Of a stretch of 64,000 nt of DNA, positions 35,492 to 45,178 are shown piece by piece (the stretch's first letter is position 1; each line of letters begins with the position of its first letter). The notes under the pieces were generated by a model that worked only from the letters and a program-made list of their open reading frames with translations, was not told the DNA's origin and made no database searches. The translations under genes were made by a program, and so were the position numbers. The stretch spans positions 62,001-126,000 of the forward strand of contig NZ_FQXJ01000012.1 of the NCBI RefSeq assembly GCF_900129935.1. Reading direction: 5' to 3'. The DNA is from Desulfosporosinus lacus DSM 15449. Its GTDB lineage: Bacteria > Bacillota > Desulfitobacteriia > Desulfitobacteriales > Desulfitobacteriaceae.

Positions 35492-36994
35492 TTGTTAGGA
35501 AGTGTTGAAATTAATAATTATGAAAATAATGACACAAAACACACAGTCATTTCATCCTTATTTTGGAAGATGCTTGAGAGCTTAGGGGTTCAAGGAATCC
35601 AATTAATAATTCAGCTTGTTCTAGCGCGCTTACTCATGCCTAAGGATTTCGGGATCATTGCTTTGATTACTATTTTCATAAACTTGTCAAATATACTTCT
35701 GCAAAGAGGATTTACTTCGGCGCTGATACAGAACAAGGATGTTGACGAGACCGATTTTTCCACTGTGTTTTTCATAAGTATTGCAGGTTCGTGCCTATTG
35801 TATTTTATCCTATTTTTCTCAGCCCCTTTGATAGCTGACTTTTACAAATCCATGGAGCTTTCCATTGTCTTGCGTGTTTTGGCGATTTCCCTGCCCTTTA
35901 GTGCTGTAAATTCAGTGCAAATAGCCTTTGTATCCCGAAATATGCAGTTTAAGAAACTGTTTTTTAGCAGTATCGGGGCAATTGTCTGTTCCGGAACAAT
36001 AGGGATTGTGATGGCTCTTGGGGATTTTGAAGTATGGGCCCTGGTTTTTCAACAGATATCCTATGTAATATTGAACTGTTTCTTTATGGCAAAGGTTGTG
36101 AAATGGCGGCCTAAAATGCTATTTTCCACAAAAAAAGCTGCAGGCCTTTTTTCCTTTGGCTGGAAAATGCTGCTTACCGCTTTGATAGACACAATATATA
36201 TTGATATTTACACGATTGTCATTGGAAAAATATTCAGTACCCAGATGCTTGGATATTTCAACAGAGGAAAACAATTTCCGGCGGTAATAGTAACAAGTCT
36301 TAACGGCTCTATCCAAGCGGTTATGTTTCCTGCATTTTCTCGGGTCCAAGATGACAAATTGAAGCTTAAGAGTATGATGCGCCGCTCAATAGTCACAAGT
36401 TCGTTTATTGTGTTTCCCATAATGGCAGGACTGGCCGCAGCGGCGACTCCTATGGTGAAGTTAATTTTAACCGACAAATGGCTGTATAGTGTGCCCTTTA
36501 TTCAGATATATTGTGCCTATTTTGCACTTTATCCGATACACACAGCAAACCTTCAGGCAATTAGTGCAATTGGTCGAAGTGATATTAATTTAAAATTAGA
36601 AATCATAAAAAAGTCCCTAGGTATCATCATACTCATAATGACCATACCCCAGGGAATATTTTCGATAGCTATTGGCGGAGTTGTCACCAGTTTAATCAGT
36701 TTAGTGATCAATTCCTATCCAAACATAAAGTTACTTGGTTATCCAATCCATGAACAGATCGTTGACATCTTACCATCTTTTCTTCTTTCCATTGCTATGG
36801 GAATGGTTGTTTACTCAATTATGCTTTTCCAGTTGCCGATGGGAATGACGCTGATCATGCAAGTGCTGGTGGGTGCTAGCTTTTATTTTGGAGCGGCCAG
36901 ATTATTAAAGTTTGAATGTCTAAGCTATGTTGTAAAAATGGCAGGATTTACTTACCGGAATCCTTCCAAAGAACAAAAGGAGGATATGATATGA
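35492..36994 (+). CDS. Polysaccharide flippase (Wzx, PST/MOP family)
   Basis: Polytopic protein of 500 aa with about 12-14 helices of the MOP exporter superfamily. Markers are LARLLMPKDFGIIALITIF near residue 45, LQRGFTSALIQ and GKIFSTQMLGYFNRGKQFP near 245. It would flip undecaprenyl-linked repeat units across the membrane. The TTG at 35492 has only a weak ribosome-binding site. A gap of 83 bp before it shows no terminator. Confidence 0.87.
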   Translation: MLGSVEINNYENNDTKHTVISSLFWKMLESLGVQGIQLIIQLVLARLLMPKDFGIIALITIFINLSNILLQRGFTSALIQNKDVDETDFSTVFFISIAGSCLLYFILFFSAPLIADFYKSMELSIVLRVLAISLPFSAVNSVQIAFVSRNMQFKKLFFSSIGAIVCSGTIGIVMALGDFEVWALVFQQISYVILNCFFMAKVVKWRPKMLFSTKKAAGLFSFGWKMLLTALIDTIYIDIYTIVIGKIFSTQMLGYFNRGKQFPAVIVTSLNGSIQAVMFPAFSRVQDDKLKLKSMMRRSIVTSSFIVFPIMAGLAAAATPMVKLILTDKWLYSVPFIQIYCAYFALYPIHTANLQAISAIGRSDINLKLEIIKKSLGIIILIMTIPQGIFSIAIGGVVTSLISLVINSYPNIKLLGYPIHEQIVDILPSFLLSIAMGMVVYSIMLFQLPMGMTLIMQVLVGASFYFGAARLLKFECLSYVVKMAGFTYRNPSKEQKEDMI

Positions 36995-37620
36995 AAGACC
37001 TGATTATTGTAGGAGCTTCCAATGCAGGTAGGGATGTATTACAGGTCGTAAAGGAAATAAATAAAGTTAAAACGACATGGGATATTAAAGGATTCATTGC
37101 GGATAGTGGATTAGATATTCACAAACTCACAAATGGAGAATTCGATATTCTTGGTACGATCCATGAATGGACTCCAAAACCAGCAGAAGACTATGTGTGT
37201 GCCATAGCTGATCCTAATTCCAAGAGAATTGTGACACAACGATTAATGGAGAAGGGCGCGAAATTTGCTAATATCATTCACCCGAATGTTGAAATAAATG
37301 ACTACTGCTCACTCGGAGAAGGAATCATTCTTTACAGGGACGCAGTTATAGGGCCGAATGCTGTTATAGGCAATCATGTTCATGTAAACACAAAAATTGC
37401 CCATGATTGTCAGATAGGGGATTATACTACGGTAAGTATTTTAGCGGCAATTCTAGGAAATGTGAAGATTGGTACGGGTGTTTTTGTCAGCGCAGGTTCC
37501 ACAGTTATTCCGCATGTAACTATTGGTGACAATGCGTATATTGGTGCGGGCAGCGTGGTAATCAAGAATGTTGAAAATAATACCAAAGTATTCGGTAATC
37601 CTGCAAGAGCAACAAGGTGA
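36991..37620 (+). CDS. NeuD-type sugar acyltransferase, second copy
   Basis: Protein of 209 aa paralogous to the one at 29941 (both start MKDLIIVGA), with a C-terminal hexapeptide domain and end FGNPARATR. The usual GGHG of the N-terminal nucleotide-binding loop reads ASNAG here. The putative catalytic histidines lie in TKIAHDCQIGD. ATG 36991 with AGGAGG overlaps the flippase stop by 4 bp. Its location beside the phosphopantetheinyl transferase and the 2-deoxysugar genes suggests that it acylates a different amino sugar, perhaps from the acyl carrier protein. Confidence 0.83.
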   Translation: MKDLIIVGASNAGRDVLQVVKEINKVKTTWDIKGFIADSGLDIHKLTNGEFDILGTIHEWTPKPAEDYVCAIADPNSKRIVTQRLMEKGAKFANIIHPNVEINDYCSLGEGIILYRDAVIGPNAVIGNHVHVNTKIAHDCQIGDYTTVSILAAILGNVKIGTGVFVSAGSTVIPHVTIGDNAYIGAGSVVIKNVENNTKVFGNPARATR

Positions 37621-37640
37621 AGGTTAAAGGAAATTTGAAG

Positions 37641-38150
37641 ATGACCAAACTGTATTTATTAAAGAAAGAAAATGCTGTTAGTTACTCAGAACTATTTACC
37701 AGAAAGGTTTTAGGTAAATGGTTAGATGTGGATGGAAGTAGTTTATCTATCTGTATTGATGAGTTTGGTAAACCCTACCTAAGGGACTATCCAAATCTAC
37801 ACTATAATCTATCTCACAAAAAAGGGGCTATAGTTTGTGCCGTGTCAGAGGAACCGGTGGGGGTGGATATTGAAAGTGTAAAAAAATTTGATAAACGGGT
37901 TGCCGAGCGTTTCTTTACTCAAAATGAGCAAACTTATATTTTTGCGTATAAGAGAAATCAAGATAAGAGATTTGCCAAAATATGGACTAGAAAAGAAGCT
38001 TATGTTAAATGGATAGGCAAAGGGATGATGATCCCCTTTAGGTCCTTTGATGTTCTCAAAACAGATCGTAATGATGTGTGTATTTATACGGAATATATCG
38101 GTGGATATATTATATCGGTTTGTAATTCTTCTCTGGATAAAATGAACTAG
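37641..38150 (+). CDS. Sfp-type 4'-phosphopantetheinyl transferase
   Basis: Transferase of 169 aa that attaches phosphopantetheine to the carrier serine. The magnesium-binding motif GVDIES is near residue 76 and KIWTRKEAYVKWIGKG near 112; NLSHKKGAIVCAVS precedes them. The ATG at 37641 has AAAGGA at 9 bp. It is short compared with Sfp (about 225 aa) but holds the core motifs. A dedicated activator inside a polysaccharide cluster points to the acyl carrier protein at 30600 as its substrate. Confidence 0.85.
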   Translation: MTKLYLLKKENAVSYSELFTRKVLGKWLDVDGSSLSICIDEFGKPYLRDYPNLHYNLSHKKGAIVCAVSEEPVGVDIESVKKFDKRVAERFFTQNEQTYIFAYKRNQDKRFAKIWTRKEAYVKWIGKGMMIPFRSFDVLKTDRNDVCIYTEYIGGYIISVCNSSLDKMN

Positions 38151-38287
38151 TATTGTATTTAAACAATTTGCACTTGTTGAGAGGATATCGGACTATTTTT
38201 TCCTCGTTTTTAGTTCAATTATTTGCTAATTGACATCATACCCTTGAATGTGCAATTGGCATTTAACTTAAAGGGAGAAATTATTTA

Positions 38288-39676
38288 ATGAATAATATCT
38301 TTTATGATTTAATGAACTCTTGGCTCACTAAGGAAGGTGTTAATTCAACTGAAGCCTTACTCCAATGGATAAATGAACAAAACAGGAATCTAGAAGTGAA
38401 AATAGAGAGAATATCGCTAGAGGAAAGCAATTTTTGGTTCTTTGATAAGCATTCTGGATTGATAAAGAATAAAAACAATAGCTTTTTCTCGATATCTGGA
38501 ATTCAACAATATCAGAAGGATGATCTGCTTATAGAGCAACCCATTATTATACAGAACGAAATAGGATTTTTAGGGGTTATCTTCCAGAAGATAAATGGAG
38601 TACTTCACTTCTTAATGCAAGCTAAAATAGAGCCCGGTAACATTAATAAAGTACAAATTTCGCCCACCATACAAGCAACCAAGAGTAATTTTACCCAGAA
38701 ACACGGAGGCAAGAGACCTGATTTTCTTGACTATTTTATAGAAGCAAAACCCCATCAAACACTTGTCGATCAGATTCAATCTGAGCAGTCTTCTCGGTTT
38801 TTAAAAAAAAGAAATAGAAACGTTATTCTATATTTGGACAAGCAGATTACTGTACCACCCACTCACAAATGGATGACATTAGGTCAAATTAAAGAATTAA
38901 TGCGTTTTGATAACTTGGTTAATATGGATACACGTACAGTTCTTTCTTGCATTCCTTTTTCGCTGATGGATACGGAAAACGGGGGATTGGAGGAAATTGG
39001 GGAAAAATGCAAGGATAAAGCCCTGTTACGTTCGATTAGTGGCCCTGCAAGCCAGCCTATATTAACAGATATCTACCATTCTTTTAATAACTATAAAATG
39101 TTTAGTGAGACGGATACAAGATTGGTAGGCCTGGACTCATTAAAGAACTGGCATATGGAGAAAGACAGATTTGTTTGCGAGGATCCTTTTCCCTTTCGTT
39201 TGATTTTTTGTGACATATCGATTGAAGGACGTGAAGTGGTTAACTGGACACAACCACTTTTTGAGGCCCAAGGGATTGCCACTTTTGGACTCGTAAGTTG
39301 TGAAGATAATGGCATAAAGAAGTTTCTTGTCAAGGCTAAGCCTGAAATTGGGTGCCTGGATGGAATAGAATTAGGCCCAACTGTTCAACATGAAGTGACT
39401 CATGACAGGGATGAGGATGAGATTACTAGTTTATTTTATGAAAAACTTTCTTCGAGTAAGAGTGTTAGGGTTGATGTATTGCTTTCTGAAGAAGGCGGAC
39501 GCTTTTACCATGAACAAAATCGAAATGTAATTATTGAAATTCAGAAAGATGAAATCCTCTGGGATTTGCCACGAGGTTATTTTTGGAGTGATTACAAAAC
39601 ACTAAACACTCTTACCCAGGTAAATAATTGCTTAAATATACAACTGCGAAATCTACTCTCATTGTTGGAGGTGTGA
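38288..39676 (+). CDS. NDP-hexose 2,3-dehydratase
   Basis: Protein of 462 aa made of two similar halves, as in the dTDP-4-keto-6-deoxyglucose 2,3-dehydratases of antibiotic sugar pathways. Paired motifs include PTIQATKSNFTQKHGGKRPDFLDYF in half one and GPTVQHEVTHDRDEDEIT in half two, and twice RNVI after FLKKRN or FYHEQN. It removes the C2 hydroxyl to begin 2-deoxysugar formation. The next genes encode the 3-ketoreductase and 4-aminotransferase. It starts after a 137-bp gap and may have its own promoter. Confidence 0.88.
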   Translation: MNNIFYDLMNSWLTKEGVNSTEALLQWINEQNRNLEVKIERISLEESNFWFFDKHSGLIKNKNNSFFSISGIQQYQKDDLLIEQPIIIQNEIGFLGVIFQKINGVLHFLMQAKIEPGNINKVQISPTIQATKSNFTQKHGGKRPDFLDYFIEAKPHQTLVDQIQSEQSSRFLKKRNRNVILYLDKQITVPPTHKWMTLGQIKELMRFDNLVNMDTRTVLSCIPFSLMDTENGGLEEIGEKCKDKALLRSISGPASQPILTDIYHSFNNYKMFSETDTRLVGLDSLKNWHMEKDRFVCEDPFPFRLIFCDISIEGREVVNWTQPLFEAQGIATFGLVSCEDNGIKKFLVKAKPEIGCLDGIELGPTVQHEVTHDRDEDEITSLFYEKLSSSKSVRVDVLLSEEGGRFYHEQNRNVIIEIQKDEILWDLPRGYFWSDYKTLNTLTQVNNCLNIQLRNLLSLLEV

Positions 39677-39677
39677 A

Positions 39678-40739
39678 ATGAAGAAATTAAGAATCGGGAT
39701 ATTAGGCCCCTCGGATATTGCTTTCCGTCGTTTTTTACCGGCACTTAAAAATAGCGAACACTTTGAATGTGCAGGAGTGGCTATTGCAAAACCTCATGAG
39801 CGAAATCAATCCTACAATGACCATGAACTAAAAGCCATGCTCAAAAAATCCATGCAAAAAGCTGAGGACTTTTTAAAGAATTATCAAGGTGCTATTTTTA
39901 ACGGCTATGAAGAGCTGTTGTCTTCAAGCATTGAAGCCATATATATTCCATTGCCTCCGGCTTTACACTATGTCTGGGCCAAAAAAGCTTTGGACTATGG
40001 GAAGCATGTGTTGCTGGAAAAACCTTTCACAACCAATTTGGCTGATACAAAGAAGTTGCTTAAAATAGCAGAGCGACAGGGATTGGCAGTCCACGAAAAC
40101 TATGCCTTTTGTTATCATGCGCAGATTAATAAAATTCGTCAGCTGATTGAGGATAGTGAGATCGGAGAAATAAGGCAGATAAGGGCCGCTTTTGGTTTTC
40201 CCTACCGGGGAGCTGCTGATTTTAGATATGACAGAGAACTAGGCGGAGGAGCTTTGTTGGATAGTGGGGGTTATCCTATTAAATTGTCAACCCTGTTTCT
40301 TGGTAAAACGGCACAAATTATGACAGCTGCACTGCAATCTGCCAAAAAACACAATGTCGATGTATTTGGAAGTGCCACTTTAGAAAATGCTGATGGTATT
40401 ACGGCCCAGGTTTCCTTTGGGATGGATAATTCCTATAAATGTGAACTGGAAATATGGGGGAGCGAAGGTAGTATTTATGCTCCAAGAATTTTTACCGCCC
40501 CTGCCAACTTGACAGCTACAGTACTGGTGAAGAAGCAGGAAGTGAGAGTCTATGAGATTGCCGGGAACGATCAGTTCCTGGGATCCATTAATCATTTCTA
40601 TCATTGTATGGCAGATAACACTCTACGTCTGGAATCCTACGCTGAAATAGAAGCCCAAAGCAGACAGATTGATGACATTTTAAACTTGACTAAAAAAGCA
40701 GGGGGTAACTATGAATCTGAAATCAATACCGGTTGTTAG
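39678..40739 (+). CDS. Gfo/Idh/MocA-family NDP-sugar 3-ketoreductase
   Basis: NAD(P)-dependent oxidoreductase of 353 aa. Rossmann motif GILGPSDIAFRRFLPAL near residue 8, the EKPFTTN motif with catalytic-type lysine near 116, and NYAFCYHAQI near 140. It begins 1 bp after the 2,3-dehydratase stop. In known pathways such an enzyme reduces the 3-keto group of the unstable product of the 2,3-dehydratase, so the pair would give an NDP-4-keto-2,6-dideoxyhexose. Confidence 0.85.
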   Translation: MKKLRIGILGPSDIAFRRFLPALKNSEHFECAGVAIAKPHERNQSYNDHELKAMLKKSMQKAEDFLKNYQGAIFNGYEELLSSSIEAIYIPLPPALHYVWAKKALDYGKHVLLEKPFTTNLADTKKLLKIAERQGLAVHENYAFCYHAQINKIRQLIEDSEIGEIRQIRAAFGFPYRGAADFRYDRELGGGALLDSGGYPIKLSTLFLGKTAQIMTAALQSAKKHNVDVFGSATLENADGITAQVSFGMDNSYKCELEIWGSEGSIYAPRIFTAPANLTATVLVKKQEVRVYEIAGNDQFLGSINHFYHCMADNTLRLESYAEIEAQSRQIDDILNLTKKAGGNYESEINTGC

Positions 40740-41814
40740 ACCATCCATGCCGCCTTATGAGGAGTATATTCGTGAGATCGAAGATCTATGGAACAGTCGA
40801 TGGCTCACTCATTCCGGGCCAAAACATCAAGCTTTAGAGAAGAAACTATGTGAATATCTGGACGTGGATAATATCTCCTTATTTGCTAATGGGCATCTGG
40901 CCCTTGAACTGGCCATTGATGCCCTAGGTTTGTCCGGCGAAATAATAACCACTCCATTTACTTTCGCCTCTACCACCCAGGCTATTGTACGTAATCGCTT
41001 AACTCCGGTGTTCTGCGACATAAATGAAGAGGACTATACCATTGATGTGAGTAAGATTGAGGCGCTTATAACTGAAAAAACCTCCGCAATCATGCCGGTG
41101 CATGTGTATGGCAATGTTTGTGATGTTGACAGGATTGATGAGATAGCCAAAAAGTATAATCTAAAGGTTATCTACGATGCAGCCCATGCCTTTGGTGTGA
41201 AGATTAAGGCTAAGGCTATTGGAAATTTCGGGGACATGTCAATGTTTAGTTTCCATGCTACGAAGGTCTTCCATACTGTTGAAGGTGGTGGTTTGACATA
41301 TAGTAATTCCAAGTACTCGCCGATACTTGCAAGGCTTCGTCAGTTTGGCATGGTTGGGCAAGAATCAGTACCAACCGTCGGAACCAATGCCAAAATGACG
41401 GAAATGCATGCGGCAATGGGTCTGTGTAACCTGAGGCATATCAACGAGGAGATTGCCAAGAGAGGTCTGGCAATGCACAGATACCGTGAATTGCTGTCGG
41501 GAGTCAAAGGATTGACGATATGCAATCCCCAGAAGGATATTACCCCTAATTATAGTTATTTTCCTGTGCTATTCGATAAAAAAGAATTTGGCATGAACAG
41601 GGATGATGTTGCTGCTCTGCTTGAGAAAAATAATGTATTGGCCCGAAAATATTTTTATCCCCTTACCAATAATTTTGAAGCCTACGAAGGGATGTTTGAA
41701 CTTCAGAAAACACCAGTGGCAATGAGGATAGCAGAAAATGTATTAACCCTTCCCTTATATGCTGACTTGACAGTAAAAGACGTGGATATGATTTGTAAGA
41801 TTATCTTGCAATGA
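40711..41814 (+). CDS. DegT/DnrJ/EryC1 sugar 4-aminotransferase
   Basis: PLP-dependent aminotransferase of 367 aa. The PLP lysine is Lys185 in FHATKVFHTVEGGG; DAAHAFGV lies near 160. The start ATG has AGGGGG and overlaps the reductase gene by 29 bp, evidence of tight coupling. It would aminate C4 of the 2,6-dideoxy-4-keto sugar to give a 4-amino-2,4,6-trideoxyhexose. It is distinct from the PglE-like enzyme at 27579. Confidence 0.87.
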   Translation: MNLKSIPVVRPSMPPYEEYIREIEDLWNSRWLTHSGPKHQALEKKLCEYLDVDNISLFANGHLALELAIDALGLSGEIITTPFTFASTTQAIVRNRLTPVFCDINEEDYTIDVSKIEALITEKTSAIMPVHVYGNVCDVDRIDEIAKKYNLKVIYDAAHAFGVKIKAKAIGNFGDMSMFSFHATKVFHTVEGGGLTYSNSKYSPILARLRQFGMVGQESVPTVGTNAKMTEMHAAMGLCNLRHINEEIAKRGLAMHRYRELLSGVKGLTICNPQKDITPNYSYFPVLFDKKEFGMNRDDVAALLEKNNVLARKYFYPLTNNFEAYEGMFELQKTPVAMRIAENVLTLPLYADLTVKDVDMICKIILQ

Positions 41815-41887
41815 TGGCTAAGCAGGTTGTTTGAAAAGGAGTGAAAAGCTCGCTGAGGTCTTAACTATAGAAATTGGAGGGAAAAGG

Positions 41888-42754
41888 ATGAAAGGTATAA
41901 TTCTTGCGGGAGGCAAAGGGACCCGATTGTATCCTATGACCCGGGCCGTGTCCAAACAATTATTGCCTATTTATGATAAACCCATGATATATTATCCTCT
42001 TTCAGTCTTAATGATGGCCGGTATTCGAGAGATACTTATCATCTCAACCCCAGAGGATACACCTATATATGAAAAGCTATTTGAAGATGGTTCTAAGTTA
42101 GGACTTAAACTTTGTTATAAGGTACAAGAAAGTCCCAGAGGGCTTGCGGATGCATTTATACTTGGTAAAGAGTTTATTGCCGACGATAGGGTTTGCTTAA
42201 TTTTGGGCGACAATATTTTCTATGGTCAAGATTTTGTGCGACTTCTTCATAATGCCAGTGATTTAAAGGAGGGTGCCTACATCTTTGGATATCCTGTGAA
42301 AGATGCCCGATCCTTTGGGGTTGTTGAATTTGATAAAAATAGAAAAGTGGTTTCTATTGAAGAAAAACCAAGCAAACCAAAATCAAATTATGCTGTTCCG
42401 GGATTATATTTTTATGACAACAAGGTTGTAGAGATAGCTCAAAGTGTTAAGCCTTCAGAACGTGGTGAAATTGAAATTACTGCTGTTAATAATGCTTATC
42501 TTGAACAAGGGGAGCTTAATGTTATTTTGCTTGGCCGTGGTATGGCTTGGCTGGATACAGGTACTCCTGATGGCCTGCAAAAAGCTGCTGAGTATGTTGA
42601 GGCAGTCCAGTCTAGGCAAGGATTCTATATTGCATGTTTAGAGGAAATTGCCTGGCGTAGAGGATTCATTGGGGATCAGGAATTAAAAGTTATTGGCGAA
42701 AGCTTGAAGATGACAGATTACGGACAGTATATTTTATCGTTATTAAATGATTGA
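41888..42754 (+). CDS. rmlA: Glucose-1-phosphate thymidylyltransferase
   Basis: Nucleotidyltransferase of 288 aa making dTDP-glucose. The N-terminal [16 protein letters not shown] is the activation motif, with [25 protein letters not shown] near 107 and the [20 protein letters not shown] block. ATG 41888 with GGAGGG is preferred to a TTG 57 bp upstream. It supplies RmlB and the 2-deoxysugar genes just upstream; rmlC and rmlD are absent here, so the product is not rhamnose at this locus. Confidence 0.94.
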   Translation: MKGIILAGGKGTRLYPMTRAVSKQLLPIYDKPMIYYPLSVLMMAGIREILIISTPEDTPIYEKLFEDGSKLGLKLCYKVQESPRGLADAFILGKEFIADDRVCLILGDNIFYGQDFVRLLHNASDLKEGAYIFGYPVKDARSFGVVEFDKNRKVVSIEEKPSKPKSNYAVPGLYFYDNKVVEIAQSVKPSERGEIEITAVNNAYLEQGELNVILLGRGMAWLDTGTPDGLQKAAEYVEAVQSRQGFYIACLEEIAWRRGFIGDQELKVIGESLKMTDYGQYILSLLND

Positions 42755-42768
42755 AGGATTAAATTCTA

Positions 42769-42832
42769 AAGTTAAATCAAAGTTAGAGTGAGAGTAAGTG
42801 TAAGAGTTAGAGTTAAGATTAAGAGTTAAAGG
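42769..42832 (+). repeat. Degenerate short tandem repeat
   Basis: About ten imperfect copies of a 6-nt unit near AGTTAA / AGAGTT fill most of the gap between rmlA and rmlB. It encodes nothing and may be a slippage-prone tract. Confidence 0.7.
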
Positions 42833-42847
42833 GGAAGGTTTTGACAA

Positions 42848-43930
42848 ATGAAATTTATTTTAGTCACAGGAGGCGCTGGCTTCATTGGCAGCAACTTTGT
42901 AAAAACAATGTTGTACAAGCACCCTAACTATAAAATTATTAATGTTGATGCATTGACCTATGCAGGAAATCTAGAAAATCTACAAGCTATATCTGATAAC
43001 TATAACTACTCATTTATCAAAGCAGATATTAGGGACAGACAAAGGATGGAAGAAATATTTTTAACCTACCATATCGATACAGTTGTAAACTTTGCTGCAG
43101 AATCACATGTTGATAGAAGTATTGAAGAACCAGAAGTTTTCCTAACGACTAATGTTATTGGGACACAAGTATTGCTTGATGTGGCAAAGAAGCATTGGAA
43201 AATAAATCCCAATGATAAGCATTGCAAGAAATACAAACCTAGAGTAAAGTTCATTCAAGTATCAACAGATGAAGTGTACGGAGCTTTAGGTGAGACGGGA
43301 ATGTTTGTTGAGACGATGCCGCTAATGCCAAATAGCCCATATTCTGCATCCAAAGCAAGTGCTGATATGATTGCAAGAGCTTATCATGAAACCTTTGGTA
43401 CACCAGTCAATATAACAAGGTGTAGTAATAATTATGGGCCAAATCAGTTCCCTGAAAAACTGATTCCTCTTATGATCAATAACTGCCTTAAAGAAAAAGA
43501 GCTTCCTGTTTATGGCGATGGCATGCAAGTAAGAGACTGGCTTCATGTATCAGATCACTGCACTGCTATCGATGAAGTTCTTCATAAAGGAAGGGACGGA
43601 GAGGTCTATAATATTGGTGGAAATAATGAAAAAGCCAATCTAGAAATTGTAAAATTGATTATTAATACTCTTGGGAAGTCTGAAGACTTGATTAAATACG
43701 TCAAAGATCGTCCTGGACACGATAGAAGATATGCCATTGATAATACTAAAATTACAACTGAGCTAGGTTGGGAACCGGCTTATACCTTTGAACAAGGGAT
43801 AAAAGAGACTATTGATTGGTATTTAGAGAATACTGAGTGGATGGAAAATATTGCCTCTGGTGATTATGCAAATTATTATAAAAAAATGTATGGCTACATC
43901 AATGATAAGGTTGCAGCAATTAATGGATAA
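42848..43930 (+). CDS. rmlB: dTDP-glucose 4,6-dehydratase
   Basis: Extended SDR of 360 aa. NAD motif TGGAGFIGSNF at residue 7, FAAESHVDRSIEEP near 79, catalytic STDEVYG near 141 and YSASKASADM near 168. It converts dTDP-glucose to the 4-keto-6-deoxy sugar used by the 2,3-dehydratase upstream. The start is ATG behind GGGGAAGG. The gene ends the plus-strand polysaccharide block; 93 bp follow without a clear terminator. Confidence 0.94.
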   Translation: MKFILVTGGAGFIGSNFVKTMLYKHPNYKIINVDALTYAGNLENLQAISDNYNYSFIKADIRDRQRMEEIFLTYHIDTVVNFAAESHVDRSIEEPEVFLTTNVIGTQVLLDVAKKHWKINPNDKHCKKYKPRVKFIQVSTDEVYGALGETGMFVETMPLMPNSPYSASKASADMIARAYHETFGTPVNITRCSNNYGPNQFPEKLIPLMINNCLKEKELPVYGDGMQVRDWLHVSDHCTAIDEVLHKGRDGEVYNIGGNNEKANLEIVKLIINTLGKSEDLIKYVKDRPGHDRRYAIDNTKITTELGWEPAYTFEQGIKETIDWYLENTEWMENIASGDYANYYKKMYGYINDKVAAING

Positions 43931-44023
43931 CAGGGTTATATAGTATCCAACAACCCAGTTAAATTTATATTTGGCAAAGTGTCCTTCCATTAAATATACA
44001 ACTAAGAGAGGACTAAAATTGTT

Positions 44024-45178
44024 GTGTTGTTACCTTTAAAGATCGCGTGGCGGTTTCTACTTGATAAAAAATTACAAACAATCTTAGTCATTTTAGGTAT
44101 CGCCATAGGAGTCTCTGTTCAGATTTTTATCGGTCTGGTCAGTCAAGGACTTGAAAAGACATTAGTGAATAAAATATTAGCTTATACCCCCCATATTACC
44201 ATGTACTCCAAAAGTGGAGGATTTAGTGACTGGCAGAAGGAAGCGGACAGGATCAGAAGCAATTTCCCGGAAGTTGACGCGGTATCCCCAAATGTCAATA
44301 GCCAAGCGTGGATAAAACTTGGCAAAATGACGATCCCTATACTTATACGGGGGTTTAATATCACAGATACCGAGCGTCTATATAACGTTACATCGGCAAT
44401 TTACGAAGGAAGTTCACCGCTTAATGATAATGAGATTATACTCGGCAAAGAATTAGCTGAGCGATTAGGTGTCAATGTCGGGGATGAGGTCAGTATATTA
44501 ACCCTTGGTAGACAAACGGTGACTATGAAAATTGTTGGTTTGTATGATTTCGGAGTTACTAAGATTAATAAAGCCTGGGTGATTACGAATTTGACCACCG
44601 CGCAAAACTTCATCGGTTTTGGGGATAAAGTGACTGAGATCGAATTAGTGATTAACGACCCGTTTCAAGCAGATGTTGTCAGTGACCAAATTAGCAGCGC
44701 CTTGTCAGGGGAAGAGTTAGCTCTTTCTAATTGGAAAGACCAGAATCAGTTAATGGTTAGTGCTATCTCAGGCCAAAAAATAGTGACCCTTGTCATCCAA
44801 TTCTTCATTATGCTGGCGACCATTATAAGTATTGTCAATATATTGACCATTAACGTCTTTCAAAAATCAAAACAAGTTGGTATCTTAAAGGCCATGGGTC
44901 TTACGGATGTTTCGGCAAGCCTTGTCTTTTTCTATCAAGCCTTAATACTTAGTCTTGTAGGAATCGCGTTTAGTCTCGGTTTCCTTGTCGGCTTTCTTAG
45001 AGGATTCAATCGATACATTGTGACTGCTCAAGGATCACCTGTCGTTAATGTTACCGTGGATTATAGGTTTATCGTGTTATCTATCCTTATTTTCTTTGTG
45101 GTTTCAATGTCAACTGCCATTTTCCCTGCGCTTAGGTGTATCAAATTAAATCCAATTGAGGTAATTAAAAATGCCTAA
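44024..45178 (+). CDS. ABC transporter permease (FtsX/MacB type)
   Basis: Membrane protein of 384 aa with the MacB/FtsX topology: one N-terminal helix, a large external domain (about 45-255) and three C-terminal helices, ending in FPALRCIKLNPIEVIKNA, the usual signature. The start is GTG. It overlaps the ATPase gene by 8 bp. Such pairs move lipoproteins or peptides, or transmit mechanical signals. Its place after the polysaccharide genes could mean export of a surface molecule, but the substrate is unknown. Confidence 0.87.
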   Translation: MLLPLKIAWRFLLDKKLQTILVILGIAIGVSVQIFIGLVSQGLEKTLVNKILAYTPHITMYSKSGGFSDWQKEADRIRSNFPEVDAVSPNVNSQAWIKLGKMTIPILIRGFNITDTERLYNVTSAIYEGSSPLNDNEIILGKELAERLGVNVGDEVSILTLGRQTVTMKIVGLYDFGVTKINKAWVITNLTTAQNFIGFGDKVTEIELVINDPFQADVVSDQISSALSGEELALSNWKDQNQLMVSAISGQKIVTLVIQFFIMLATIISIVNILTINVFQKSKQVGILKAMGLTDVSASLVFFYQALILSLVGIAFSLGFLVGFLRGFNRYIVTAQGSPVVNVTVDYRFIVLSILIFFVVSMSTAIFPALRCIKLNPIEVIKNA

